A DNA stretch of 64,000 nt, from NCBI GenBank assembly GCA_032560695.1, contig JAWGHR010000007.1, forward strand, positions 21,080-85,079, given 5' to 3'. Below the pieces are notes generated by a model. The model saw only the letters and a program-made list of their open reading frames with translations. It was not told the DNA's origin and ran no database searches. Origin of the DNA: Peptoniphilus_A harei_B (GTDB lineage: Bacteria > Bacillota > Clostridia > Tissierellales > Peptoniphilaceae). Shown here piece after piece: positions 41,854 to 49,895 of the stretch (position 1 is its first letter; every line of letters begins with the position of its first letter). Made by a program: the position numbers and the translations under genes.

Positions 41854-42150
41854 CTAATTATTTAAAAAAGAATAACCATCCTTTTCCACTACACCGGAAT
41901 ATTCACCATAATAAATATTATTTTCCTTTTTCACTGAGTCTGGATTGAATTTTAAATCTCCTCTGTATTTTACCAATCCTTTGTTAGTCTGGTAAGTAAT
42001 GTATTCAGGAAAACTGTATGCATCATATCTTCTCTTTACACTTGTAACTTCCATTTCTCCTTTAAAGCCATTAAATAAGAATAACAAAGCAAATAGGCAA
42101 AGAACTAGTAAAATTATTTTTACGTTCTTATTTTTTAATTTAGAAATCAT
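41854..42150 (-). CDS. Small membrane-anchored or exported protein, tandem paralogue B (98 aa)
   Basis: Basic start (ISKLKNKNVK) and one hydrophobic segment at about residues 11-27, followed by a polar domain of about 70 residues that should be outside the cell. It is clearly related to the next gene upstream: FPEYITYQTNKGLVKYRGDL, then IYYGEYSGVVEKDGYSF here, versus FPENITYKEKKGLMEYKIDL, then YYAEYSGTIRPESFTF there. GGGAGGTTTATT precedes the ATG. No cysteine and no lipobox. Lies 83 bases upstream of a two-component sensor gene. Family not recognised. Confidence 0.6.
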   Translation of the reverse strand: MISKLKNKNVKIILLVLCLFALLFLFNGFKGEMEVTSVKRRYDAYSFPEYITYQTNKGLVKYRGDLKFNPDSVKKENNIYYGEYSGVVEKDGYSFLNN

Positions 42151-42230
42151 AATAAACCTCCCAAATAATTTTATCCTTATTTTTATTATAATATTCCTAA
42201 ATTATTTGTCAGTTAACTTTTGTGCAAACT

Positions 42231-42518
42231 TTATTCAAAAGTAAAAGATTCTGGTCTTATTGTTCCACTGTATTCTGCGTAATACTTATCAGACTCTGGA
42301 TCTTTTTTTATTCTATTTTCATTTAATTTTAAATCTATTTTATATTCCATTAAACCTTTTTTCTCCTTGTATGTAATGTTTTCTGGGAAAATTCTTCCAT
42401 AGCCACTTTTAACCTTTGTTATAGGCTCTTCTTTTGGCATTCCTAAAAATAAAAATAAAGTTAAACTAGATAAAATTAAAAATGAAATAACAATGTTTCT
42501 TATCTTTATATTTTTCAT
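42231..42518 (-). CDS. Small membrane-anchored or exported protein, tandem paralogue A (95 aa)
   Basis: First of two tandem paralogues. A single hydrophobic segment (IVISFLILSSLTLFLFLGM, residues about 9-27) is followed by a beta-rich-looking polar domain with FPENITYKEKKGLMEYK and YYAEYSGTI. AAGGTGATGAG precedes the ATG. The start is only about 15 bases beyond the hbd terminator, with no room for a promoter, so transcription must come by read-through from the thl-crt-hbd operon or from a promoter inside hbd. Function unknown; a role with the adjacent two-component system is plausible. Confidence 0.6.
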   Translation of the reverse strand: MKNIKIRNIVISFLILSSLTLFLFLGMPKEEPITKVKSGYGRIFPENITYKEKKGLMEYKIDLKLNENRIKKDPESDKYYAEYSGTIRPESFTFE

Positions 42519-42529
42519 CTCATCACCTT

Positions 42530-42557
42530 ATAAAAAAAGAGAAGGCTCTCGCCTTCC
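42530..42557 (-). terminator. Terminator of the thl-crt-hbd operon
   Basis: Minus strand GAAGGC-GAGA-GCCTTC followed by TCTTTTTTT, just after the hbd stop. Confidence 0.85.
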
Positions 42558-42572
42558 CTAAATTTTTTAAAA

Positions 42573-43409
42573 TTAATATTTGTAAAATCCTTCGCCAGTT
42601 TTTCTTCCAAGTAGTCCAGCCCTAACCATCTTCTTAAGAAGTGTGTGAGGTCTGTACTTTGGATCGCCGAATTCATTGTAAAGAACTTCCATGATTGCAA
42701 GAACAACGTCAAGTCCTACAAGGTCTCCTAGTGCAAGAGGTCCCATTGGGTGGTTTGCGCCAAGTTTCATTGCTGTATCAATGTCTTCAACAGATGCAAT
42801 GCCTTCTGCGTAAATTCCAATTGCTTCGTTGATCATCGGAATTAAAATTCTATTTACAACGAAACCAGGAGCTTCGTCAACTTCTACTGGAGTCTTGCCA
42901 ATTTCTTTAGAAAGTTCAATAATCATGTCCTTAACTTTAGGATCAGTTTTCTTTCCAGAGATTACTTCAACAAGTTTCATAGCTGGAACTGGGTTGAAGA
43001 AGTGCATACCAATTACTTTTTCAGGTCTTTGTGTAGCTGCACCAATGTCAGTTATTGAAAGAGATGAAGTATTTGATGCGAGAACAGTTTTTTCATCGCA
43101 TTTTTCACATAATTCTGTAAAGATAGCTTTTTTAATTTTTGGATTTTCTGTAGCTGCTTCAATGATAAGGTCACAGTCAACTACATCTTCAATATCACTT
43201 GAATATTTAAGATTTGCTAGGGCCTTATCCATTTCTTCTTTTGTCATTCTTTCTTTAGAAACATTTTTTTCATAACCCTTAGTTATTTTTTTCTTAGCAT
43301 TTTCTAATGCTTCTGGTGCAATGTCTCTAACTATTACTTCGTGATGAGTTGCAAGTACTTGAGCAATTCCTGCTCCCATAGTACCTGATCCAATTACTGC
43401 TATTTTCAT
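42573..43409 (-). CDS. hbd: 3-hydroxybutyryl-CoA dehydrogenase
   Basis: Reduces acetoacetyl-CoA to 3-hydroxybutyryl-CoA with NAD(P)H. N-terminal Rossmann motif GSGTMGAGIAQVLA (residues 7-20), the catalytic His in GMHFFNPVPAMKLVE, then the domain 2 motif ETPGFV-like EAPGFVVNRILIPMINEA and GPLALGDLVGLDV. Length 278 aa is normal for clostridial Hbd. Third gene of thl-crt-hbd, 15 bases after crt. Butyryl-CoA dehydrogenase and Etf genes needed to complete the path are not nearby. Confidence 0.96.
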   Translation of the reverse strand: MKIAVIGSGTMGAGIAQVLATHHEVIVRDIAPEALENAKKKITKGYEKNVSKERMTKEEMDKALANLKYSSDIEDVVDCDLIIEAATENPKIKKAIFTELCEKCDEKTVLASNTSSLSITDIGAATQRPEKVIGMHFFNPVPAMKLVEVISGKKTDPKVKDMIIELSKEIGKTPVEVDEAPGFVVNRILIPMINEAIGIYAEGIASVEDIDTAMKLGANHPMGPLALGDLVGLDVVLAIMEVLYNEFGDPKYRPHTLLKKMVRAGLLGRKTGEGFYKY

Positions 43410-43424
43410 TGTTATCTCCCTCTT

Positions 43425-44201
43425 TTATTCCCCTGTAAATTCTGATTTTCTCTTGTTTAAAAATGCATCCATGCCTTCTTTTTGGTCATTAGTTGCAAAA
43501 CATAGGCCAAAGTGAGTTTTTTCAATTTGCATAGCTGTATCAATGTCTGTTTGTGATCCATTGATAATTGATTGTTTAGCGTATTCAACAGCCTTAGGAG
43601 CGTGAGATGCGATTTTATTTGCCATTTCAATAGCCTTGTCTAAAAGTTCTTCTGGCTCATAAACATGATTTACAAGTCCTATTTGGTAGGCCTTGTCAGC
43701 ATCAATCATTTCTGTTGTATAGATAAGTTCCTTTGCATATCCTGGTCCAACAACTCTTGAAAGTCTTTGAGTTCCACCAAAGCCTGGTGTAATTCCAAGA
43801 CCAACTTCTGGTTGACCAAACTTTGCTTTTGTTGATGAAAGTCTAATGTCGCAAGCAACAGAGATTTCACATCCACCACCAAGGGCGAAGCCATTTACTG
43901 CTGCAATAACTGGTGCTTTACATTTTTCAATTTCCATGAAAGTATCCATACCAAGTTTTGCAAAGTCATAGGCTTCACTTGCAGTGAAGTTTGCCATTTC
44001 CCCAATATCGGCACCAGCAACAAAGGATTTACCTGCACCTGTTATTATAATACATCTTACATCATCTTGAACATTTGAGAAAAAGTGATGAAGTTCTTTT
44101 AACATAGCAGAGTTAAGAGCGTTTAGGCTCTTTTCTCTACTAAGTGTTATAAGAACAACTCCATTAGGTTTTTCTTCTACTATTAGATATTTATAGTCCA
44201 T
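43425..44201 (-). CDS. crt: Crotonase (3-hydroxybutyryl-CoA dehydratase)
   Basis: Enoyl-CoA hydratase-fold enzyme (258 aa) that interconverts 3-hydroxybutyryl-CoA and crotonyl-CoA. The oxyanion hole is GAGKSFVAGADIGEM and NGFALGGGCEIS, and both catalytic glutamates are present (FGQPEVGLGITPGFGGTQRL). Placed between thiolase and hydroxybutyryl-CoA dehydrogenase genes, 5 bases after thl. Together they form the C2-to-C4 part of butyrate fermentation, or its reversal. Confidence 0.96.
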   Translation of the reverse strand: MDYKYLIVEEKPNGVVLITLSREKSLNALNSAMLKELHHFFSNVQDDVRCIIITGAGKSFVAGADIGEMANFTASEAYDFAKLGMDTFMEIEKCKAPVIAAVNGFALGGGCEISVACDIRLSSTKAKFGQPEVGLGITPGFGGTQRLSRVVGPGYAKELIYTTEMIDADKAYQIGLVNHVYEPEELLDKAIEMANKIASHAPKAVEYAKQSIINGSQTDIDTAMQIEKTHFGLCFATNDQKEGMDAFLNKRKSEFTGE

Positions 44202-44206
44202 CTAGA

Positions 44207-45394
44207 TTAGTCCCTTCCTACGATAAGAGCTGTTCCCATTCCTCCACCTATACAAAGTGTAGCAAGTCCTTTCTTAGCATCTCTCTTCTTCATTTCGAAT
44301 AATAGAGTTATTAAGATTCTAGCACCACTTGCTCCAATTGGGTGACCTATAGCAATAGCTCCACCGTTTACGTTAACTTTATTAATGTCAAAGCCCATTT
44401 CCTTGTTAACTGCACATGCTTGAGCAGCGAAAGCTTCGTTAGCTTCTATTAGGTCAAGGTCATCAGCCTTAAGTCCAGCAATTTCAAGTGCCTTAGTTGA
44501 TGAAGGGATAGGTCCAGTACCCATAATCTTAGGATCAACACCTGCTGTTGCATAAGAAATAATGTATGCAAGAGGTTCTACTCCAAGTTCTTTTGCCTTA
44601 GATTCTTTCATTAGTACAAGCATAGCTGCACCGTCGTTGATTCCAGATGCGTTACCTGCTGTAACTGTACCGCCATCTTTTTTGAAAGCTGGTTTAAGTT
44701 TTGCAAGTCCTTCTGCAGTTACGCCGTCTCTAATGTGTTCATCAGTGTCAACCACAGTTACATTGCCTTTTCTGTCTTTAACTTCTACAGGGACGATTTC
44801 GTCTTTAAATCTTCCTTCGTTTCTTGCTTTTTCTGCATTGTTTTGAGATCTTGCAGCAAGTTCATCTTGCATTTCTCTAGTAATGCCGTATTTTTCAGCT
44901 ACGTTTTCAGCTGTAATACCCATGTGGTAGTCGTTGAATGCGTCCCAAAGACCGTCTTTAATCATTGTGTCAACAACTTTTTTGTCGCCCATTCTTGCTC
45001 CCCATCTTTCATTCATAAGGGCATATGGTGCCATTGACATTGATTCAGTACCACCTGCTAGTACGATTTCAGCATCTCCTGCTTTAATAACTTGAGCTGC
45101 TAAACTTACTGCGCGAAGTCCTGATCCACAAACGATATTAAGTGTAACTGCTGGAGTTTTAATATCAATTCCTGCTCCAAGTACAACTTGTCTTGCAACG
45201 TTTTGTCCTTGTGCTGCTTGAAGAACGTTACCTATATAAGCTTCGTCTACCATATCAGCCTTAACATTTGCTCTCTTAAGAGCTTCTTTTGCTGCAATTG
45301 AACCAAGTTCTACTGCTGAAGTGTTCTTAAATTGTCCTCCAAAACTACCTACAGCTGTTCTCGCAGCTGATGCTATAACAATTCTATCTTCCAT
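44207..45394 (-). CDS. thl: Acetyl-CoA acetyltransferase (thiolase)
   Basis: Condenses two acetyl-CoA to acetoacetyl-CoA. The active-site Cys is in NIVCGSGLRAV (about residue 88), then NEAFAAQ, GGAIAIGHPIGASGARI (His) and CIGGGMGTALIV (second Cys). Length 395 aa. The frame opens 30 bases earlier, but TAAGGAGGAAAAC marks the ATG at 45394. First gene of the operon; a perfect GTGGCAATTGCCAC palindrome lies 24 bases upstream of the start. Confidence 0.97.
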   Translation of the reverse strand: MEDRIVIASAARTAVGSFGGQFKNTSAVELGSIAAKEALKRANVKADMVDEAYIGNVLQAAQGQNVARQVVLGAGIDIKTPAVTLNIVCGSGLRAVSLAAQVIKAGDAEIVLAGGTESMSMAPYALMNERWGARMGDKKVVDTMIKDGLWDAFNDYHMGITAENVAEKYGITREMQDELAARSQNNAEKARNEGRFKDEIVPVEVKDRKGNVTVVDTDEHIRDGVTAEGLAKLKPAFKKDGGTVTAGNASGINDGAAMLVLMKESKAKELGVEPLAYIISYATAGVDPKIMGTGPIPSSTKALEIAGLKADDLDLIEANEAFAAQACAVNKEMGFDINKVNVNGGAIAIGHPIGASGARILITLLFEMKKRDAKKGLATLCIGGGMGTALIVGRD

Positions 45395-45417
45395 GTTTTC
45401 CTCCTTATTAGTACCAT

Positions 45418-45431
45418 GTGGCAATTGCCAC
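45418..45431. promoter_or_regulatory. Perfect 14-base palindrome in the thl leader
   Basis: GTGGCAATTGCCAC lies between the putative promoter region and the thl ribosome binding site, a good place for a repressor. It is not the Rex box pattern (TTGTTAANNNNTTAACAA). No T tract follows, so it is not a terminator. Confidence 0.5.
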
Positions 45432-45562
45432 TATTTAAAACAATCTCTCCCTTTGATTTGTACAAGTTGTGCGAGTAAAAATATTATTTTTCTCTTAATT
45501 CAACTTTTGCTAAAAGCTATGCCAATTTAAACTGCAAGCAATATAGATTTAATACCCTAAAA

Positions 45563-46666
45563 TCAAATCATACCTTCAAGTACATCAACAATTTTTTCTG
45601 CAGCATGGCCGTCACCATAAGGGTTGACAGCCTTTGCCATCTCATCATATAGGGCCTTATCTTCTAGTAAGGCTACTATAGACTCATAAACATCTTGTTC
45701 CTTTGTACCAACAAGCTTTGCAGTCTTAGCCTCTACTCCCTCCATTCTCTCTGTCTCATTTCTAAGAACTAGAACAGGTTTCCCTAGAGCAGGTGCCTCT
45801 TCCTGAACTCCTCCTGAATCTGTAACGACAAATTTTACCCTTGCCATTAAGTTTGAAAAAGGAAGGTAAGAAAGCGGCTCAATTAAATGAACCCTATCTA
45901 AATCAGCAAAATACTTTTCAGCAGCTTCCCTTACTATAGGATTTAAATGTCTTGGGAATACAATTTCAAGATTTTCTTTTTCCAAAACTACACGTCTTAT
46001 AGCCTTGAAAATATCTTCCATTGGCTTGCCCCAATTTTCTCTCCTATGTGCAGTAAGTAATACCACATCTCTATTATAATCTATATCGTTTAAAATTTCA
46101 TCGTCAAATACAAAATCTTCTCTTACAGAATATTTGAGTGCATCTATAACAGTATTTCCGGTTATGAAAATATTTTTTTCATCATAACCTTCGTTTATTA
46201 AGTTTTGCCTGTTTGATTCAGTTGGTGCAAAATGATAATTTGAAATTACACCTGTTAGCTTCCTGTTGGCCTCTTCTGGATAAGGTGAATAAAGGTTACC
46301 TGATCTTAATCCCGCTTCTACGTGACCAATTTTTATTTTTTTATAAAAGGCTGCAAGTGCTGCAGCAAATACTGTAGTTGTATCTCCTTGGACAAGCAAG
46401 ATGTCTGGCTTTAATTCATCTAAAATTTCTTCTAAACCTAGAAGAGTTTTTGTAGTTACATCTGTAAGGGATTGTCCCTTCTTAAAAATATTTAAATCAT
46501 AGTCTGGTTTTATATCAAAAATTTCTAGCACTTGGTCCAGCATTTCTCTGTGTTGACCTGTGACACAAGTATAGCACTCAAGGTTCTTTCGATTTTGAAT
46601 TTCCTTTATTATTGGTGCCATCTTTATGCCCTCAGGCCTTGTACCAAATACAAACAATACCTTCAA
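45563..46666 (-). CDS. wecB: UDP-N-acetylglucosamine 2-epimerase (non-hydrolysing)
   Basis: Interconverts UDP-GlcNAc and UDP-ManNAc for wall polymer synthesis. Motifs: FGTRPEGIKMAPII at the N-terminus, CVTGQHREM, VQGDTTTVFAAALAAFY, GHVEAGLRSG, LTAHRRENWG, SDSGGVQEEAPALGKPVLVLR and the C-terminal NPYGDGHAAEKI. Length 367 aa. Directly follows the wecA/tagO-like gene with one base between, so the two act together on secondary wall polysaccharide. No clear terminator follows. Confidence 0.96.
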   Translation of the reverse strand: MKVLFVFGTRPEGIKMAPIIKEIQNRKNLECYTCVTGQHREMLDQVLEIFDIKPDYDLNIFKKGQSLTDVTTKTLLGLEEILDELKPDILLVQGDTTTVFAAALAAFYKKIKIGHVEAGLRSGNLYSPYPEEANRKLTGVISNYHFAPTESNRQNLINEGYDEKNIFITGNTVIDALKYSVREDFVFDDEILNDIDYNRDVVLLTAHRRENWGKPMEDIFKAIRRVVLEKENLEIVFPRHLNPIVREAAEKYFADLDRVHLIEPLSYLPFSNLMARVKFVVTDSGGVQEEAPALGKPVLVLRNETERMEGVEAKTAKLVGTKEQDVYESIVALLEDKALYDEMAKAVNPYGDGHAAEKIVDVLEGMI

Positions 46667-46667
46667 T

Positions 46668-47696
46668 TTATTCCTCCTTGTTTTTTAACATACCTGCTGC
46701 CACTCCCGTTGCAATTATTATAAGTAAAACTCCTAAAGAAATCACAAGGGCAATGGATGAATGGAATCTTGAAATTAAGTTTGCAAGAACTCCAAAGATT
46801 GCAGATATAGAATAGAGAATTACAACAGTCTGCCTTTGATTTAGTCCCCTCTTCAAAAGTCTGTGATGGAGGTGACCCTTGTCGGCTTCCACCATGGACT
46901 TGCCTGATAATTTTCTTCTCACCATGGCAAAGGCCGTGTCAAATACTGGCACTCCCAAGATTAAAACTGGCACAAATATCATTAATATTGCAGCTTGTTT
47001 TAAAAATCCAGAAATACTTATATAGGAAAGCATAAATCCTAGATATAAGGCCCCAGTATCTCCCATAAAGATCTTTGCTGGATTAAAGTTAAAGGGCAAA
47101 AATCCTAGACAGGCTCCTGCTACAAGAGCGCAGACCATACTCACCTCGTACCTTCCCATCTTGTAAGTTATAAAAAACATGGAGATGGCACATATCATTG
47201 AGACACCTGATGCCAGTCCATCTAATCCATCAATTAAATTTATTGTGTTGGTAATTCCACAAACCCAAAATATTGTTACAGGTATGGACAAGATATTTAA
47301 AATTAATAGTGCATCATTGGAGTCAAAGGGATTTGTAAAAAATTCAATTTTCATACCACCAATAATTAACAACACAGCAGCTAAAATTTGAAAAAGAAAT
47401 TTTAACTTGGGACTTAGACCTTCCTTGTCATCATAAAGTCCTGATATGGCTATAACCAGTGAAGCAAGAAGTGTCATTATTAAGCTTTTATTTATTGGTA
47501 GATAATAGAGCATAAGAATGGATACGGATATTACCATGGCTATGCCACCACCTACTGGTATAGGCTTTTTGTGGACACGTCTCTCATCCTTAGGCACATC
47601 TAAAAAACCCTTCTTTTTGGCGATCTTTATAGTAAAGGGCATTTGAACAAATGTCAGTATAAATGCCACCAAAAAAGGAATTACATATTTATACAT
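46668..47696 (-). CDS. Undecaprenyl-phosphate GlcNAc-1-phosphate transferase (WecA/TagO-like)
   Basis: Polytopic enzyme (342 aa, about ten segments) that begins lipid-linked wall polymer assembly. The MraY/WecA motifs are visible: DVPKDERRVHKKPIPVGGGIAM (N-terminal loop), GLYDDKEGLSPKLKFL (acidic pair), NLIDGLDGLASG, FMGDTGALYLGF and the late RRKLSGKSMVEADKGHLHHRLL histidine loop. Lies in tsaC-rpiB-upp-wecA-wecB. It could be called tagO or wecA; the polymer made is not shown. Confidence 0.94.
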   Translation of the reverse strand: MYKYVIPFLVAFILTFVQMPFTIKIAKKKGFLDVPKDERRVHKKPIPVGGGIAMVISVSILMLYYLPINKSLIMTLLASLVIAISGLYDDKEGLSPKLKFLFQILAAVLLIIGGMKIEFFTNPFDSNDALLILNILSIPVTIFWVCGITNTINLIDGLDGLASGVSMICAISMFFITYKMGRYEVSMVCALVAGACLGFLPFNFNPAKIFMGDTGALYLGFMLSYISISGFLKQAAILMIFVPVLILGVPVFDTAFAMVRRKLSGKSMVEADKGHLHHRLLKRGLNQRQTVVILYSISAIFGVLANLISRFHSSIALVISLGVLLIIIATGVAAGMLKNKEE

Positions 47697-47705
47697 ATTA
47701 ACCTC

Positions 47706-48332
47706 TTACTTAGTTCCAAATAATCTGTCTCCTGCATCTCCTAGGCCAGGTACAATATATTTATCTTCATTTAATCTTTCATCAAGTGCTGCAAGGTAGA
47801 TTTCCACGTCAGGATGAGCTTCCTCTACTGCCTTAAGTCCTTCTGGTGCTGCCAAGAGATTTATAGCCTTGATGTTCTTTGCACCATTTCTTTTAAGTTC
47901 GTCGATTGCTTCAATTAGAGATCCACCCGTTGCAAGCATTGGGTCAACAACAAGCATAAGTCTTGATGAAACATCCTTAGGAAGCTTTGAATAATAAGTT
48001 ACTGGTTTGTGAGTTTCTGGGTCACGGTACATTCCTATGTGGCCAACTCTTGCTGCAGGGATAATTGTTAGTAGACCCTCTACCATGCCAAGTCCAGCTC
48101 TTAGGATTGGAACAATCCCAACTTTCTTACCAGAGATGACTCTTCCAGTAGTCTTGCAAATAGGAGTTTCTATTTCAATTTCTTCTGTTTCAAGGTCTCT
48201 TGTAACTTCATAACCCATAAGAGTTGCTATTTCATTGGCAATTTGTCTAAATTCCATGGAGCTAGTTTCTTTTCTCCTTAGGATTGTCATCTTGTGATCA
48301 ATTAGTGGATGTTTTATTAAAGTGTATCCCAT
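47706..48332 (-). CDS. upp: Uracil phosphoribosyltransferase
   Basis: Salvages uracil to UMP with PRPP. Motifs: DHKMTILRRKETSSMEFRQI, VPILRAGLGMVEG, the PRPP loop VVDPMLATGGSLIEAID and the C-terminal uracil loop PGLGDAGDRLFGTK. Length 208 aa normal. Starts 1 base after rpiB and precedes the wecA-like gene; the same rpiB-upp pairing occurs in Bacillus-type genomes. Confidence 0.97.
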   Translation of the reverse strand: MGYTLIKHPLIDHKMTILRRKETSSMEFRQIANEIATLMGYEVTRDLETEEIEIETPICKTTGRVISGKKVGIVPILRAGLGMVEGLLTIIPAARVGHIGMYRDPETHKPVTYYSKLPKDVSSRLMLVVDPMLATGGSLIEAIDELKRNGAKNIKAINLLAAPEGLKAVEEAHPDVEIYLAALDERLNEDKYIVPGLGDAGDRLFGTK

Positions 48333-48333
48333 T

Positions 48334-48765
48334 TTAGTCCTCCTCGATTTTATTTACTCTATTAATGTGTCTGCCACCTTCAAATTCTTCATCTAAGAAG
48401 GCATCTAGTATTTCTATTGCCATGTCATGACCTATAAGCCTTGCTCCAAGAGCCAATACATTGGCGTCATTGTGACGTCTTGCAAGCCTTGCAGAGTAAG
48501 GTTCAGAGCAAAGTGCCGCCCTAATTCCCTTTACCTTATTTGCAGAGATTGAAATTCCAATTCCAGATCCACAAATTACTATTCCAAAGTCTAGTCCCTC
48601 GTCTATTACAGAATGGCCCACTGCGTGACCATAGTCTGGATAGTCTACCCTTGAATCATCAAAGGGTCCTAGGTCCTTAACTTCAATATTTTTTTCTTCA
48701 AGATATTTGATTAGGTCCTTTTTTAAATAAAAACCTGCGTGATCTGAACCAATTCCTATTTTCAT
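48334..48765 (-). CDS. rpiB: Ribose-5-phosphate isomerase B
   Basis: Isomerises ribose 5-phosphate and ribulose 5-phosphate. Family motifs: GSDHAGFYLKK at the start, DYPDYGHAVG, the active-site GIVICGSGIGISISANKVKGIRAA (Cys and glycine loop) and RRHNDANVLALGARLIG. Length 143 aa. The frame opens 39 bases upstream, within tsaC, but TTAGGAGGAAAT marks the ATG at 48765. Confidence 0.95.
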   Translation of the reverse strand: MKIGIGSDHAGFYLKKDLIKYLEEKNIEVKDLGPFDDSRVDYPDYGHAVGHSVIDEGLDFGIVICGSGIGISISANKVKGIRAALCSEPYSARLARRHNDANVLALGARLIGHDMAIEILDAFLDEEFEGGRHINRVNKIEED

Positions 48766-48773
48766 ATTTCCTC

Positions 48774-49829
48774 CTAAATTCTCATGACTACCTTGCCACC
48801 GCAAGCCTTCAAGAGTCTATTCATTATACTAAGGCCCATCCCTCTAAGTTCAAAGCCTTCAGCAAAAATTATGTCAATATCTTCTTCGTCACATCTTCTT
48901 AATGCATCAAAAAGATTTGTAGCAACCTCTTCCAAATGCTCTCTTGATCCAAGGTTTATAAGTAATTCTACACCAGTATTTTCATACTCGTCATAGGTTT
49001 CTTCAGTTGCAAGGACTGCAATTTTCTTGCCCTTGTTTTCTTCTATATTTTTCTTGATTTCATTCACAAGTTTATCAAGCCTACCACCAAAGCAAATTGC
49101 CTCTGCCTTTGGAGCATAGTGCCTGTACTTTTGTCCTGGTGATTTTGGCACTTCATGTGACTTGGAATCAATTGTAGCTGAATCAATAGTGATTCTTTCA
49201 TCCACTTCTTGTAGGTCTTCAAGAGTAATCTTGCCTGGCCTTAAAATCATTGGTGGGTCAACTGTCACATCAAGAACTGTTGATTCTATTCCAACAACAG
49301 AATGACCACCATCTACAATTATATCAACTCGACCATCAAGGTCTTCTATTACATGTTCCACCTTAGTTGGTGAAGGTCTTCCAGATAAGTTTGCTGAAGG
49401 AGCAGCTACTGGAAAATCCACTGACTTTAAAATATCATGGGCAATCTTGTTGCTTGGCTCTCTTATGGCAACTGTGTCAAGACCTCCTGTTGCCTCATCA
49501 GGTACCTTGTCCGACCTTTTGAAAATTATTGTTAAGGGACCTGGCCAAAACTTCTTAATACATTTTTTTGCCACTTCGGGCACTTCTTCAACTAAATCAT
49601 CTAACTGAGAATTATCTGCTATGTGAAGTATTAGTGGGTTGTCGCTAGGTCTTCCCTTGGCTTCATATATTTTTTTACAAGTCCTCTTGTTAAGTCCATT
49701 GCCACCAAGTCCGTAAACTGTTTCTGTGGGCAAGACAACGAGGCCTCCATCTCTTAAGGTCTGGCTTATTTTTTTAAGATAAACTTTATCTTTGCCATTT
49801 CCTTTAAATTTAATTATGTCTGTTTTCAC
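48774..49829 (-). CDS. tsaC: Threonylcarbamoyl-AMP synthase (Sua5-type)
   Basis: First enzyme of t6A tRNA modification. The N-terminal YrdC domain has VVLPTETVYGLGGNG, KGRPSDNPLILHI, WPGPLTIIF and PSANLSGRPSPTKVEHV. A linker with SPGQKYRHYAPKAE leads into the C-terminal Sua5 domain, so at 351 aa this is the long Sua5 form rather than short TsaC. First gene of the five-gene operon ending in wecB. Its promoter probably lies inside the upstream terminator loop. Confidence 0.94.
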   Translation of the reverse strand: MKTDIIKFKGNGKDKVYLKKISQTLRDGGLVVLPTETVYGLGGNGLNKRTCKKIYEAKGRPSDNPLILHIADNSQLDDLVEEVPEVAKKCIKKFWPGPLTIIFKRSDKVPDEATGGLDTVAIREPSNKIAHDILKSVDFPVAAPSANLSGRPSPTKVEHVIEDLDGRVDIIVDGGHSVVGIESTVLDVTVDPPMILRPGKITLEDLQEVDERITIDSATIDSKSHEVPKSPGQKYRHYAPKAEAICFGGRLDKLVNEIKKNIEENKGKKIAVLATEETYDEYENTGVELLINLGSREHLEEVATNLFDALRRCDEEDIDIIFAEGFELRGMGLSIMNRLLKACGGKVVMRI

Positions 49830-49837
49830 AAAAAAAC

Positions 49838-49880
49838 ACCTCTATCCTTAATATTATACCAAGAAGAGAGGCGTTTTTTA
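49838..49880 (-). terminator. Terminator of the LtaS/M20 unit with a -10 box in its loop
   Basis: Minus strand AACGCCTCT / AGAGGTGTT stem (one G-U pair) followed by TTTTTG. The 25-base loop contains TATAAT, a possible -10 for the tsaC operon. The double role is inferred. Confidence 0.55.
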
Positions 49881-49895
49881 ATACCTTATAGCTAT

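Noticed and set aside
42829..43275. 148-residue plus-strand frame
   Set aside because: Antisense shadow of hbd, rich in Ser and Ile as expected for the complement of a real gene.
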